Origin: Mycobacterium scrofulaceum
GTDB taxonomy: Bacteria > Actinomycetota > Actinomycetes > Mycobacteriales > Mycobacteriaceae
Assembly: GCF_002086735.1 (NCBI RefSeq)
Contig: NZ_MVIJ01000001.1
Coordinates: 1 to 64,000 of the forward strand
Direction of reading: 5' to 3'
DNA: 64,000 nt
Both the position numbers and the translations under genes were made by a program. Shown in pieces: positions 17,418 through 27,141 of the stretch. The notes under the pieces were generated by a model. It was not told where the DNA came from. It did not search any database and saw only the letters and a program-made list of their open reading frames with translations. How positions within the stretch are numbered: position 1 is the first letter of the stretch; each line of letters begins with the position of its first letter.

Positions 17418-17684
17418 TTGATCCGGTATGTCGTGGTGCTCGGACTGGGTTACGTGCTGGGCTCGAAGGCCGGCCGTCGCCGGTACGAGCAGATCGTCGG
17501 GACCTATCGCGCGCTGACCAGCAGTCCCGTCGCCAAGTCGATGATCGAAGGAGGGCGTCGCAAGGTCGCGAATCGGATCTCCCCCGACACCGGCTTCGTG
17601 ACCGTCGCCGAGATCGACGACCAGACGGCGATCATGGAGCGCGACGCCGAGGAGGCCCTCACATCGTCAGATCGTCGCCGCTAG
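17418..17684 (+). CDS. Small conserved mycobacterial protein (Rv2342-like)
   Basis: An 88-residue protein beginning with a short hydrophobic segment (IRYVVVLGLGYVLGSKAGRRRYEQI) followed by a basic helix and an acidic C-terminus. GSKAGRRRYEQ is a motif found in many small actinobacterial proteins with a YtxH-like N-terminal anchor. The TTG at 17418 is chosen over an upstream in-frame ATG (17388) because GGGAGG sits right before it. The same protein is next to dnaG in M. tuberculosis (Rv2342, 85 residues). Function unknown. Its end overlaps the convergent dnaG gene by 26 bp. Confidence 0.8.
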   Translation: MIRYVVVLGLGYVLGSKAGRRRYEQIVGTYRALTSSPVAKSMIEGGRRKVANRISPDTGFVTVAEIDDQTAIMERDAEEALTSSDRRR

Positions 17685-19608
17685 CCTGCTCCAGCAGGCT
17701 GCGCCGGTAGGCCTCCATCGCGACCAGGTCGCCGAACAGCGCGTGGTACTCGTCGCCCTGCTCGATCGGCGACATCCGCTGCAACTTGGACTTCACCTCG
17801 GCGATCTGCCGGCCCATCCAGACCTCCTGCAGCCGGGCCAGCACGCCGGCGATGTAGCGCGGCAGTTTCTCGTCGTCGACCTGGACGGCCTCCACGCCGA
17901 GCTCGCTGACCAGGCCCGCGGTCAGGTCCGAGCCGGCCCGCTGCCGCACGGCGTCGATCCACTGCCCACCGGTGACGCCGCTCGACGTGCCGCCGGCGGC
18001 CTCGATCGCCCCGCGGACGGCCGCGTAGCCGGGATGGGTGAAGCTCTCGACGGTCAGCGTGTCGAAGACCGGCCCGGCCAGCGCCGGGTACTGCAGGGCC
18101 GACTTGAGCGCCTCGCGCTGCGGCCACAACGTCGGGTCGCGCGGGTCCGGGCGGGTGGCGGCGGGCTGGGACCGGACCTTTTCGGTGCCCACCTGCCCGC
18201 GCCCACGGAGGTCGGCAGACACGCGCGGCTTCTTGGCCTCGTCACGCACCCGCCCAATGACCTGCGCCACGTCGTCCCAGCCGACCCAGCCGGCGAGCTG
18301 GCGGGCGTACTCGTCGCGCAGCGTGGGGTCCTTGATCTGGCCCACCATCGGCACGCAGCGGCGCAGCGCCGCGACCCTACCCTCGGCGCTGTCCAGGTCC
18401 ATCTCGGCCAGCGCCGTGCGGATCGCGAACTCGAACAACGGCGTGCGCCGCGCCACCAGGTCGCGCAGGGCGCCGTCGCCGGACTTCAGGCGCAGGTCGC
18501 AGGGATCCATGCCGTCCGGGGCCACCGCGACGAAGGACTGCCCGGCCAGGTTCTGCTCGCCCCCGAAGGCCTTGAGCGCGGCCGCCCGGCCGGCCGCGTC
18601 GCCGTCGAACACGTAGATCAGCTCGCCGCGGAAGAAGCTGTCGTCCATCATCAGCCGGCGCAGCATCGCCAGGTGCTCGTCACCGAACGCGGTGCCGCAC
18701 GACGCCACGGCGGTGGTGACCCCGGCCAGATGCATCGCCATCACGTCGGTGTAGCCCTCCACGACGACGGCCTGGTGCCCCTTGGCGATGTCACGCTTGG
18801 CCAAGTCGATGCCGAACATCACCGACGACTTCTTGTACAGCAGCGTCTCCGGGGTGTTGATGTACTTGGCTTCCATCGGGTCGTCGTCGAACAGCCGGCG
18901 GGCGCCGAACCCGATCACCTCGCCGGCCGCGGAGCGGATGGGCCACAACAGCCGCCGGTGGAAGCGGTCGATCGGGCCGCGGCGGCCCTGGCGCGACAGG
19001 CCGGCCGCTTCCAGCTCCTTGAACTCGAAACCCTTGCGCACCAAGTGCTTCGTCAGTGAGTCCCACCCCGACGGCGCGAACCCGCAGCCGAAGCGACGGG
19101 CGGACTCACCGTCGAAATTGCGTTCGGTCAGGTACTGGCGCGCCGGCGCGGCCTCGTCGGATTCCAGCGCGGCCGCGTAGAACTCCGCCGCGGCCGCGTT
19201 GGCCGCGACGAGCCGGCTGCGACTGCCGCGATCGCGCTGCACGCTGGTCGCCGGGCCGGTGTAGCTGATGGTGTGGCCGATCCGGTCGGCGAGCAGCTCG
19301 ACGGCCTCGACGAAGGTGACGTGTTCGATCTTCTGGATGAACGCGTAGACGTCGCCGCCCTCCCCGCAGCCGAAGCAGTGGAAGTGGCCGTGGTTGGGCC
19401 GGACGTGGAACGACGGCGACTTCTCGTCGTGAAACGGGCACAGGCCCTTGAGGGAATCGGCTCCGGCGCGGCGCAATTGGACGTAATCGCCGACGACTTC
19501 GTCGATGCGGACCCGCTCGCGGATGGCGGCGATGTCGCGATCGGGGATCCGGCCCCGGCCCCGGGCCCGGGCGTCGCCGTCCGCGCGTGAACCTGCCGGG
19601 CTGGACAT
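17659..19608 (-). CDS. dnaG: DNA primase
   Basis: A 649-residue primase that lays down RNA primers at the replication fork. The CHC2 zinc motif has C57, H60, C78 and C81. The RNA polymerase core contains ESARRFGCGFAPSGWDSL, and the TOPRIM domain has VVVEGYTDVMA and YVFDGDAAGRAAA near residues 260-320. The C-terminal helicase-binding region ends in SGDDLTM. Start at 19608 gives a few more N-terminal residues than the M. tuberculosis protein (639), so an internal start is possible. The gene follows dgt in the conserved order, but with a SodC-like gene in between. Confidence 0.95.
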   Translation of the reverse strand: MSSPAGSRADGDARARGRGRIPDRDIAAIRERVRIDEVVGDYVQLRRAGADSLKGLCPFHDEKSPSFHVRPNHGHFHCFGCGEGGDVYAFIQKIEHVTFVEAVELLADRIGHTISYTGPATSVQRDRGSRSRLVAANAAAAEFYAAALESDEAAPARQYLTERNFDGESARRFGCGFAPSGWDSLTKHLVRKGFEFKELEAAGLSRQGRRGPIDRFHRRLLWPIRSAAGEVIGFGARRLFDDDPMEAKYINTPETLLYKKSSVMFGIDLAKRDIAKGHQAVVVEGYTDVMAMHLAGVTTAVASCGTAFGDEHLAMLRRLMMDDSFFRGELIYVFDGDAAGRAAALKAFGGEQNLAGQSFVAVAPDGMDPCDLRLKSGDGALRDLVARRTPLFEFAIRTALAEMDLDSAEGRVAALRRCVPMVGQIKDPTLRDEYARQLAGWVGWDDVAQVIGRVRDEAKKPRVSADLRGRGQVGTEKVRSQPAATRPDPRDPTLWPQREALKSALQYPALAGPVFDTLTVESFTHPGYAAVRGAIEAAGGTSSGVTGGQWIDAVRQRAGSDLTAGLVSELGVEAVQVDDEKLPRYIAGVLARLQEVWMGRQIAEVKSKLQRMSPIEQGDEYHALFGDLVAMEAYRRSLLEQASGDDLTM

Positions 19609-19638
19609 CGGCTCAGTCTAGAGGGCCGAGCCGGCCGG

Positions 19639-20247
19639 TTATCCGGTTCCGATGACGCCGCATGCCACCCGGTCCATCGCGTTGTCGCTGTATTGGGCGC
19701 CGTGCAGCATCAACGCTTTGCCCTCGCCGCCCACGAGCACGTCCCTGGTGAACGCATCGGTGGTGGTGACCAGGTAGGCCGAGCCGTCCGAACGCACCTC
19801 GAGCGACGTCAGGTCACCGCTTTCGGGTTTCCCGGTGTGGCCGGGCGCGTTGTAATGACCGCCGGCGGACAGGAAGTTTCCGGGCGGACCGCCGGTCGGG
19901 GCGACGGAATTGGGCTCGCACTTGCCGAACTCGTGGACGTGCATGCCGTGGAATCCGGGGGTCAGAATGCCGCCGGCCACCGTCTTGACGGTGACGGTCA
20001 CATACCCGCCGGTGAAGTCGAACGTCGCCGTGGCGACGGATCGCCCGTCCGGCGTCTTCAGTTGCGCGCTCAGCGATTCGCCGCTGGGCGCGGGCGTCGT
20101 CGTCTCGCCCGACGACGCGGGTGGGGCGCTCTTCACCGGAGGGGTGGTGCCGGGCTGGCTGCTCGCATGCTGGGGTGAGCTGCAGGCGGTCATGGCGACG
20201 ACGGGAAGCCCCACCGCGAGGGTGGCGATACCGCTGAATTTGGTCAT
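19639..20247 (-). CDS. SodC-like Cu superoxide dismutase lipoprotein
   Basis: A 202-residue exported protein: hydrophobic signal with lipobox MTAC (Cys22), a Pro/Ser/Thr-rich linker to about residue 57, then a Cu-type SOD fold. Candidate copper ligands are H103 and H105 (GFHGMHVHEFG), H131 (GGHYNAPGH) and H182 (ALMLHG). C110 and C196 can form the usual disulfide, and R193 matches the active-site arginine. The zinc-ligand spacing is not conserved, as in M. tuberculosis SodC. Compared with that protein (240 residues) the segment between the last histidine and RVACGVIG is shortened by roughly 30 residues. It would remove superoxide outside the membrane. It lies between dgt and dnaG, which are neighbours in M. 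tuberculosis. Confidence 0.85.
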   Translation of the reverse strand: MTKFSGIATLAVGLPVVAMTACSSPQHASSQPGTTPPVKSAPPASSGETTTPAPSGESLSAQLKTPDGRSVATATFDFTGGYVTVTVKTVAGGILTPGFHGMHVHEFGKCEPNSVAPTGGPPGNFLSAGGHYNAPGHTGKPESGDLTSLEVRSDGSAYLVTTTDAFTRDVLVGGEGKALMLHGAQYSDNAMDRVACGVIGTG

Positions 20248-20300
20248 GTCGGGCAGCCTAGCCCGCGACGGCGACGGCGCCCCCGAGGGATGACCCGCCG

Positions 20301-21566
20301 CTAACCGGCCGACTGGCGCGCGTCGACGCGCTCCAGCCGGCCCTCGGTGTACGAGGCGATCTGATCGAGGACGACGCGTAGCCGTGCACGGTCGTCGGCC
20401 GCGGCGCTGAACGCCGCGGCGAAGACCGGATCGAGCGTGTGCGGGGCCCCGGAATACAGCCACTGCGCCACCCGGTGGATCCGTTCGCGCTGCAGCGCCT
20501 GGGTGCCCAGATGTCGCGGGTCGGACATGATGAACTGCAGCGCCAGGATCTTGAGCAGGGAAACCTCGGCGCGCACCACGTCGGGGACCAGCAAGTCGGC
20601 CCGGTAGCGCACCAGCGGCCCGGGACCGGCCGCCGCGCGGGTGGTGGCGATCGCGGCCGACGCAAACCGGCCGACCAACTCGCTGGTCAGCCGCTTGAGC
20701 GCCACCGACGCCGCCAGGGTGGCGTCGTACTTGCCGACCGCGGCGACCACCGGCAACCCCGAGAGCCGCCCCGCGGCCGCCATGAAGTCGTCGGCGCTGA
20801 CCCGGGAGAATTCGCTCTCCCCCAATTTGGCCAGGGCCGCCGCCTCGTCGCCGTCGGCGAGCACCCGCAGGTCGATGCGCTGGGAGACGACGCCGTCCTC
20901 GACGTCGTGCACCGAATAGGCGATGTCATCCGCCCAGTCCATCACCTGCGCCTCCAGGCACATCCGACCCTCCGGCGCGCGGGCGCGAACCCAGGCCGCC
21001 GGCTCGCGGTCCTCGTCGTAGAAGCCGAACTTGCGTCGACCTTCGCTGCGGAACCACGGGTATTTGGTGACCGCGTCCAGCGATGCGCGGGTGAGGTTGA
21101 GCCCCGCGCTATCGCCTTGCTCGTCAAGCACTTTGGGCTCAAGGCTGGTCAGGATGCGGAAGTTCTGCGCGTTCCCTTCGAAGCCGCCCGCGCCGGCGGC
21201 CACCTCGTCGAGGGCGCGCTCACCGTTGTGCCCGTAGGGCGGGTGGCCGATGTCGTGGGCCAGGCCCGCCAACTCGACCAGGTCGAGGTCGCAACCCAGG
21301 CCGACGGCCATCCCCCGCCCGATCTGGGCGACCTCCAGCGAGTGCGTCAGCCGGGTGCGCGGCGTGTCACCCTCGCGGGGCCCGACCACCTGGGTCTTGT
21401 CCGCCAGGCGGCGCAGCGCGGCGCTGTGCAAGACCCGCGCCCGGTCCCGGGCGAAATCGGTGCGGTGCTGACCTTCCGTACCCGGCAAACCCGCAGTCTT
21501 CGGCGCTTCGTGCACCCGCCGCTGACGGTCGAAGTCGTCGTAAGGGTCTTGCCGATTCGTGGTCAC
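20301..21566 (-). CDS. dgt: Deoxyguanosinetriphosphate triphosphohydrolase-like protein
   Basis: An HD-domain phosphohydrolase that cleaves dNTPs to deoxynucleoside and triphosphate, limiting dNTP pools. The metal ligands are visible in [31 protein letters not shown] and [17 protein letters not shown] 21566 is used ([17 protein letters not shown]), giving 421 residues and matching the family N-terminus; GTG 21599 would add 11 residues. Neither has a strong ribosome site. It is divergent from the TPM-domain gene and leads the minus-strand series dgt, sodC-like, dnaG. Confidence 0.92.
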   Translation of the reverse strand: MTTNRQDPYDDFDRQRRVHEAPKTAGLPGTEGQHRTDFARDRARVLHSAALRRLADKTQVVGPREGDTPRTRLTHSLEVAQIGRGMAVGLGCDLDLVELAGLAHDIGHPPYGHNGERALDEVAAGAGGFEGNAQNFRILTSLEPKVLDEQGDSAGLNLTRASLDAVTKYPWFRSEGRRKFGFYDEDREPAAWVRARAPEGRMCLEAQVMDWADDIAYSVHDVEDGVVSQRIDLRVLADGDEAAALAKLGESEFSRVSADDFMAAAGRLSGLPVVAAVGKYDATLAASVALKRLTSELVGRFASAAIATTRAAAGPGPLVRYRADLLVPDVVRAEVSLLKILALQFIMSDPRHLGTQALQRERIHRVAQWLYSGAPHTLDPVFAAAFSAAADDRARLRVVLDQIASYTEGRLERVDARQSAG

Positions 21567-21655
21567 CGCAGCACAGTCTGCCAGGGAACTGCCGGCCACG
21601 GACCGCCCCGCCGCGCGGCCGCCGGCCCGCGCCGCCGCGGGGCTAAATTGGCGTA

Positions 21656-23641
21656 ATGCGCATGCGCACTGCCCGCCTGCTCAGCGTGATCGGGGCGATC
21701 CTCACGATCGGTTTCGGCGGCGGCCTGCTCGTGGCGCCCGCGGCCGGCGCGCAGCCCCCGTTCCGGCTGGCGGGTTACGTCACCGACAACGCGGGTGTCC
21801 TGTCGGACTCCGGCCGCGCGACCGTCACGTCGGCGGTGGACAGGCTGTACACGGACCGCCACATCCGGCTGTGGGTGGTCTACGTCGACGACTTCTCCGG
21901 CCAGGGCGCGGTGAACTGGGCGGAGCGCACGGCGCGGGCCAGCGACCTGGGCGACTACGACGCGCTGCTGGCGGTCGCCACCGCCGGCCGTGCGTACGCC
22001 TTCCTGGTGCCGACCGCCGTCAAGAGCGTCACCGCACGCCAGGTCGATGACCTGCGGCACAACAAGATCGAGCCCGCGCTGCACAACGGCGACTGGAGCG
22101 GCGCCGCGGTCGCGGCGGCCAACGGGCTCAACACGTCGCCCGGTTCCTCGGGCCGCGTCGCCCTGTTGGCCACGCTCGCGATCATCCTCGCCGCGCTGGC
22201 GGTCCTGCTGCTGGTCATGCGCTACCGGCGCAGGCGCCGGCGCGCGGCCGACCTGGCCGCGGCGCGCCGGGTCGACCCCACCGACGCCAGCGCGCTGGCG
22301 GGGGTGCCGCTGCAGGCCCTCGACGACCTGTCTCGCGAGTTGGTGGTGGATGTCGACAACGCCGTGCGGACCAGCTCCAACGAGCTCGACCTGGCGATCG
22401 CCGAGTTCGGCGAAGAACGCACCCGGCCGTTCACCGAGGCCGTCGACACCGCCAAAGCCGCTCTCTCCCAATCATTTACGGTGCGGCAGCAACTCGACGA
22501 CAACACGCCCGAGACGCCCGACCAGCGCCGTGAGCTGCTCACCCGGGTGGTCGTGTCGGCGGCGCGCGCCGACCGGGAACTGGAATCGCAGACCGAGGCG
22601 TTCGAAAACCTGCGCGATCTGGTGATCAACGCCCCGTCGCGGCTCGACGCGCTGACCCGGCAGTACGTCGAGCTCACCACCCGCATCGCCCCGTCGGAAC
22701 GGCGGCTGGCGGAGCTGCACGGCCAATTCGACGCCGCCGCATTGAGTTCGGTGTCCGGCAACGTCGCGGCCGCCGAGGAGCGGCTGGCGTTCGCCGACCG
22801 CAACATCAGCACGGCCCGGGGTTTGGCCGGCGAAGCGGTCAGCGGCAGGCAGGCCGGTCTGGTGGATGCCGTCCGCGCCGCCGAGTCCGCGCTCGGGCAG
22901 GCCCGCGCGCTTCTCGACTCGGTGGACAACGCGGCCACCGACATTCAGCACGCCATCGACCGGCTGCCGGCGGCCGTGACCGACATCCAGGCGGACATCA
23001 AGCGCGCGGACGAGCTCCTGCAGAAAGCGCGGGCCACCAAATCCGCTCACACCGGCGACCTGGTCGCGGCGCGGGATGCGGCCGCCCGGGCCGTCGACGG
23101 CGCGCGCGCCGGGGCCGCCACCGACCCGTTGGGGGCGTTCGCCCAACTCGCCAAGGCGGATGCCGACCTCAACGGCCTCCTGGTCACCCTGGCCCGCGAG
23201 CAGGCCACCGCCGAACAGCTCAACCGGGCCTTCGAGCAGGCGGTGTTCACCGCCGAGTCCCGGGTGCGGGCGGTGTCCGACTACGTCGACACGCGCCGGG
23301 GCAGCGTCGGCCCGGAGGCTCGCACCCGGCTCGCCGAAGCCAAACGGCACCTGCAGGCCGCGCGGGACCAGCGGGCGGGGAACCCGGCCGAGGCGATTTC
23401 GCACGCGAACGCCGCGTCGACGCTGGCCGCCCAGGCGCAGTCGTTGGCCAACGCCGACGTGCAGTCGGCGCAGCGCGCCTACGCCCGCGGAGGCGGCGGC
23501 GACATGGGCGCGATGCTGGGCGGGATCATCATCGGCAACGTGCTCGGTGGGGGCATGCGGGGTGGGTTCGGCGGCTGGAGCCCGACGTCATTCGGCGGCT
23601 CTTCCGGCGGCGGCTTCATGGGGGGCGGCGGCCGGTTCTGA
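21656..23641 (+). CDS. Exported TPM-domain membrane protein (Rv2345-like)
   Basis: A 661-residue protein with a signal peptide (to about residue 32), a TPM domain (PF04536) from [22 protein letters not shown] to about residue 150, and one transmembrane helix near residues 165-187 followed by RYRRRRRR. The rest is a long alpha-helical, coiled-coil-like cytoplasmic part. The C-terminus is glycine-rich ([25 protein letters not shown]). TPM proteins of this type act at membranes, and several have phosphatase or chaperone-like roles; the specific function here is unknown. Length and neighbours (dgt) match Rv2345. Confidence 0.85.
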   Translation: MRMRTARLLSVIGAILTIGFGGGLLVAPAAGAQPPFRLAGYVTDNAGVLSDSGRATVTSAVDRLYTDRHIRLWVVYVDDFSGQGAVNWAERTARASDLGDYDALLAVATAGRAYAFLVPTAVKSVTARQVDDLRHNKIEPALHNGDWSGAAVAAANGLNTSPGSSGRVALLATLAIILAALAVLLLVMRYRRRRRRAADLAAARRVDPTDASALAGVPLQALDDLSRELVVDVDNAVRTSSNELDLAIAEFGEERTRPFTEAVDTAKAALSQSFTVRQQLDDNTPETPDQRRELLTRVVVSAARADRELESQTEAFENLRDLVINAPSRLDALTRQYVELTTRIAPSERRLAELHGQFDAAALSSVSGNVAAAEERLAFADRNISTARGLAGEAVSGRQAGLVDAVRAAESALGQARALLDSVDNAATDIQHAIDRLPAAVTDIQADIKRADELLQKARATKSAHTGDLVAARDAAARAVDGARAGAATDPLGAFAQLAKADADLNGLLVTLAREQATAEQLNRAFEQAVFTAESRVRAVSDYVDTRRGSVGPEARTRLAEAKRHLQAARDQRAGNPAEAISHANAASTLAAQAQSLANADVQSAQRAYARGGGGDMGAMLGGIIIGNVLGGGMRGGFGGWSPTSFGGSSGGGFMGGGGRF

Positions 23642-23666
23642 ACGGCTCACCCTCGTCGTCCGGCGC

Positions 23667-23981
23667 TCAGCCGGCGGCCGGGGAATGCGGTATCACGCCT
23701 CCGCTGCGCGGCATTTCGAAGTGGGGTTCGGCTTCGCCTTCCCACCGTTTCCATTCGTTCCACTGGTTGGCGTCGGCAACCGCGGCGGGGGCCGGGGTGT
23801 CGGTCACCGGATCGGCGGCGTCGGCGCTCACTTCGGTCTTCGGGGCCCAGTGGTCGTAGTCATCGGGCGGCACGGCCACGCCCCACTTGAGCGGAACCGA
23901 CAGGCCGCCGAGCATCCCCGACTCACCCCGAACCGCCGACACCGACTCATCTGGTAGCGGCGGACCAAGAGGCAAAAGCAT
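23667..23981 (-). CDS. Small protein with an isolated PPE-type SVP motif
   Basis: A 104-residue protein with a strong ribosome binding site (GGAAGGGGG) five bases before its ATG. Residues 25-33 read GGLSVPLKW, an exact match to GxxSVPxxW, the motif that defines the C-terminal part of PPE-SVP proteins. There is no PPE domain, no signal peptide and no WxG motif; the tail is acidic and tryptophan-rich (NQWNEWKRWEGEAEPHFEM). It follows a PPE-SVP gene on the same strand, separated by a terminator. It may have arisen from a PPE C-terminus or be a partner of the PPE protein; both are inference. Confidence 0.7.
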   Translation of the reverse strand: MLLPLGPPLPDESVSAVRGESGMLGGLSVPLKWGVAVPPDDYDHWAPKTEVSADAADPVTDTPAPAAVADANQWNEWKRWEGEAEPHFEMPRSGGVIPHSPAAG

Positions 23982-24074
23982 GTTGCCCCCTTCCACAGCC
24001 GATTTTCGGACGCTGTGGCCGAACCAATAACACCAAGCAGCCACATCGTAAGCCAAACTACGGGGAAATACCCG

Positions 24075-24097
24075 AAAAACGTGGATTTGCTTCCACG
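24075..24097 (-). terminator. Rho-independent terminator after the PPE gene
   Basis: On the minus strand a six-base stem (CGTGGA/TCCACG) with a six-base loop is followed at once by five Ts (24079-24075). It lies 43 bases past the PPE stop codon and before the small SVP-motif gene, so that gene may need its own promoter or read-through. Confidence 0.75.
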
Positions 24098-24139
24098 CAG
24101 CGCACGCCCGGCCCAGCGTCACGAGGTGGGGTCGGCTCC

Positions 24140-25354
24140 CTACCCGCCTTTGGTTCGCGGCACCACCTTGGGCCGGGACTGCACCACGTGTGGGTTCTCC
24201 CCGCCGCGGCGGCCCCGCGCGTCCGTCTTGTCGTCGTCGGCGTTGCGGTTGTCCATCGCCATGGCCATGGCCGGCGTCGAACCGGCCGGTGCCGACGACG
24301 GGGAGGACGATCCCCCGGCCGCGATCGGCGTGGGGAGTTGGGTGCCCAACGCCGGCACCGCGAGGCTCGTCAGGACCGCGGGCACCGGCATCGAACCCTG
24401 CCAGGTCGGCGGCACGGTGATCGCCCCCACGAACCGCGCGGTGCCCAGCCCGGCCGTGGCGACGCCCAGCCCGCCGACCGACTGCAGCCCTTGGAGGCCG
24501 CTGCCGGCGGCTTGCGGGGCCTGCGCGGCCACGGTGGTGACACCGGTCATCGCGGGCGCCGCCGCCGGCCCCACGTTGTGGGCCAGCACCATCATCGGGG
24601 ACATCAGCGCGCTGGCCGGATACATCCCCATCGGGGCCAGGGCGGTCATCGTGGTCACCGGCATCGACGACAGCAGCGACGTCACCGACGAGAGGCCGGG
24701 GAAGAACGCCCCCAGCACCGACTGGAGGTCCGAAACGAAGCCGGCCCCCAGCGACCCGAACGCCCCGAGAGCCTGGGAGGCGAAGTTCAGCGGCGCCGTG
24801 ACGAGCCCCGACAGTCCAGCCAGGCCGACCGGCGGGGCGCTGAACGCCGGCAGCGTCGCCGCCACCGTCTGGGCCCCGACGTGGTAGCCGACCATCGCGG
24901 CCACGTCCTGGGCCCACATCTCCATGTACTCGATCTCGGTCATCGCGATCGCCGGCGTGTTCTGGCCGAAGAAGTTCGTCGCGATCAGGGCGAGCAACCG
25001 GATGCGGTTCGCGAGCACCGCCGGAGTGGGCACCGTCGCCATGAACGCCGCCTCGTACGCCGTCGCCGCGGCCGTCGCCTGGCCGGCCGCGATCTCGGCT
25101 TGTCCGGCGGCGGAGATCAACCACTGCAGGTAGGGGGTCGCCGCCGCCACCATCGCCGCCGACGACGGGCCCGTCCAGGGACCGGAGGCCACTCCCGTCA
25201 CTACCGACTCGAACGATGCCGCCGCCTCCGCCAGATCCGCCGCGAGTGCCTGCCAGGCCGATGCCGCCGTCAACAGTGGGCCGGGGCCGGCGCCGCCATA
25301 CATCAGCGCAGAGTTGATCTCGGGGGGGAAGAACATAAAAGCTGGAATCATCAC
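24140..25354 (-). CDS. PPE family protein, SVP subgroup
   Basis: A 404-residue PPE protein. The first ~180 residues form the helical PPE domain (FFPPEINSALMYGGAGPGPLLTAASAWQALA, with WTGPSS as the WxG-like turn). The centre is Gly/Ala-rich, and VGAITVPPTW near residue 320 is the SVP-subgroup motif with Thr for Ser. The C-terminus is charged and low-complexity (DNRNADDDKTDARGRRGGENP). PPE proteins are secreted by ESX type VII systems, normally as PE-PPE pairs; no PE gene is adjacent, so a distant partner is needed. A gene in the equivalent place of M. tuberculosis is PPE40. A terminator follows. Confidence 0.92.
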   Translation of the reverse strand: MMIPAFMFFPPEINSALMYGGAGPGPLLTAASAWQALAADLAEAAASFESVVTGVASGPWTGPSSAAMVAAATPYLQWLISAAGQAEIAAGQATAAATAYEAAFMATVPTPAVLANRIRLLALIATNFFGQNTPAIAMTEIEYMEMWAQDVAAMVGYHVGAQTVAATLPAFSAPPVGLAGLSGLVTAPLNFASQALGAFGSLGAGFVSDLQSVLGAFFPGLSSVTSLLSSMPVTTMTALAPMGMYPASALMSPMMVLAHNVGPAAAPAMTGVTTVAAQAPQAAGSGLQGLQSVGGLGVATAGLGTARFVGAITVPPTWQGSMPVPAVLTSLAVPALGTQLPTPIAAGGSSSPSSAPAGSTPAMAMAMDNRNADDDKTDARGRRGGENPHVVQSRPKVVPRTKGG

Positions 25355-25573
25355 ATCCCCGACCCACCGACCGCGTCAACGGCACCTACATTCACACGAA
25401 CCGACACCCACCCCCGGCCACTAGACACATGAGCAACATCCGTTTTAAGAGCCTAGGCCAAACGGTTACCCAACAGCGGTTTTTTACGAAACGTTTAAGT
25501 ACGTGGCGGCGGGGTGTCCGCGCCGGTCAACCGGGCAGTCCGAAGGCCCCGCGGCGGGCTCGGCCGGCGCCGG

Positions 25574-26971
25574 TCAGCAGCCCTTGAGCCGCGCGGCCAG
25601 ATAGTCGCCCACGGCGTTCATCGCGACCCGTTCCTGCGTCATGTCGTCGCGGCGGCGCACCGTGACGGCGTTGTCTTCGAGCGAATCGAAATCGACCGTC
25701 ACGCAGAACGGAGTCCCCACCTCGTCCTGGCGCCGATAGCGGCGCCCGATCGCGCCGGCGTCGTCGAAATCGATGTTCCAGCAGGTGCGCAGCTCGGCCG
25801 CCAGGTCCCGGGCCTTGGGACTCAGGTCGGCGTGCCGGGACAGCGGCAGCACCGCGGCCTTGACCGGCGCCAACCGCGGGTCCAGCCGGAGCAGCGTGCG
25901 CTTCTCCATCACGCCCTTGGCGTTGGGGGCCTGGTCCTCGGTGTACGCGTCGATGAGGAACGCCATGAACGACCGCGTCAGCCCGGCGGCCGGTTCGATG
26001 ACGTACGGGGTGTAGCGGGTGTCGGTGACCTGGTCGTAGTACGACAGGTCGGCACCGGAATGCTTTGCGTGCGTGGACAAGTCGAAATCGGTTCGGTTGG
26101 CGACGCCTTCCAGTTCACCCCAGGGGTTGCCCGCGAAGCCGAACTTGTACTCGATGTCGACGGTGCGGTCGGAGTAGTGCGAGAGCTTTTCGGCCGGGTG
26201 CTCGAACAACCGCAGATTCTCCGGATTGATACCCAGGTCGACATACCATTGGTGGCGGGTATCGATCCAATACTGGTGCCATTCCTTTGCGGTCGACGGC
26301 TCGACAAAGAACTCCATTTCCATTTGCTCGAACTCGCGGGTCCGGAAAATGAAGTTGCCCGGCGTGATTTCGTTGCGGAAACTCTTGCCGATCTGGCCGA
26401 TACCGAACGGCGGCTTCTTGCGCGCGGTGGTCACGATGTTGGCGAAGTTGACGAAGATGCCCTGCGCGGTCTCCGGCCGCAGGTAGTGCAGGCCTTCCTC
26501 GGTCTCGATCGGCCCGAGGTAGGTCTTGAGCATCATGTTGAACTCGCGCGGTTCCGTCCACTGCCCCTTGGTGCCGCAGTCCGGGCAGACGATCTCGGTC
26601 ATCGGCACGGAGTCGGGGTCGTCGATCCCCTTCTTGGCGGCGTACGCCTCCTGCATGTGGTCCTGCCGATGCCGGTGGTGGCAGTTCAGGCACTCGACGA
26701 GCGGGTCGTGGAAGACCTCGACGTGACCGGAGGCCACCCAGACCTGCCGCGGCAGGATGATCGACGAGTCGATGCCCACGACGTCGTCGCGGCCGGTGAC
26801 GACCGAGCGCCACCACTGCCGTTTGATGTTCTCCTTGAGTTCCACCCCCAGCGGGCCGTAGTCCCACGCCGACCGGGTGCCGCCGTAGATCTCGCCCGAG
26901 GGAAAGACGAAGCCGCGCCGTTTGGCCAGGTTCACTACGGTGTCGATGACGGACGCCACGGCGTGGTGCAC
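25574..26971 (-). CDS. glyS: Glycyl-tRNA synthetase
   Basis: A 465-residue class II synthetase that charges tRNA-Gly. Motif 2 is [25 protein letters not shown], motif 3 is [14 protein letters not shown], and the anticodon-binding domain starts near residue 355 ([13 protein letters not shown]). GTG 26971 ([20 protein letters not shown]) fits the family start; an ATG 63 bases upstream is open but has no ribosome site. Residues 94-132 carry two CxxC pairs (C94/C97 and C129/C132), a probable zinc knuckle that, as I recall, is replaced in the M. tuberculosis enzyme. The gene is divergent from the metal regulators smtB-furB. Confidence 0.93.
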   Translation of the reverse strand: MHHAVASVIDTVVNLAKRRGFVFPSGEIYGGTRSAWDYGPLGVELKENIKRQWWRSVVTGRDDVVGIDSSIILPRQVWVASGHVEVFHDPLVECLNCHHRHRQDHMQEAYAAKKGIDDPDSVPMTEIVCPDCGTKGQWTEPREFNMMLKTYLGPIETEEGLHYLRPETAQGIFVNFANIVTTARKKPPFGIGQIGKSFRNEITPGNFIFRTREFEQMEMEFFVEPSTAKEWHQYWIDTRHQWYVDLGINPENLRLFEHPAEKLSHYSDRTVDIEYKFGFAGNPWGELEGVANRTDFDLSTHAKHSGADLSYYDQVTDTRYTPYVIEPAAGLTRSFMAFLIDAYTEDQAPNAKGVMEKRTLLRLDPRLAPVKAAVLPLSRHADLSPKARDLAAELRTCWNIDFDDAGAIGRRYRRQDEVGTPFCVTVDFDSLEDNAVTVRRRDDMTQERVAMNAVGDYLAARLKGC

Positions 26972-27057
26972 TCCCTTTCCGGGTTTGGACGGGCACGCGC
27001 GGGGGTCGACCGCGGTGCACAGAGCATTCGTCATGGTAGCGATCGGCGCCGCGGTCT

Positions 27058-27080
27058 TTGACATGCGTCATCATGCATGT
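27058..27080 (+). promoter_or_regulatory. Probable smtB promoter and operator
   Basis: TTGACA at 27058-27063 is a consensus -35 box. It overlaps an inverted repeat, ACATGC (27061-27066) and GCATGT (27075-27080) with an eight-base spacer. An ArsR/SmtB repressor bound here would block the promoter, fitting autoregulation of the smtB-furB operon. The -10 element is not clear. Confidence 0.4.
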
Positions 27081-27141
27081 GACAGTGGAAGTCGACCGCC
27101 TCACGGCGTGTCCTCCCCACTACCTGGCACTTCTCGAGGTG

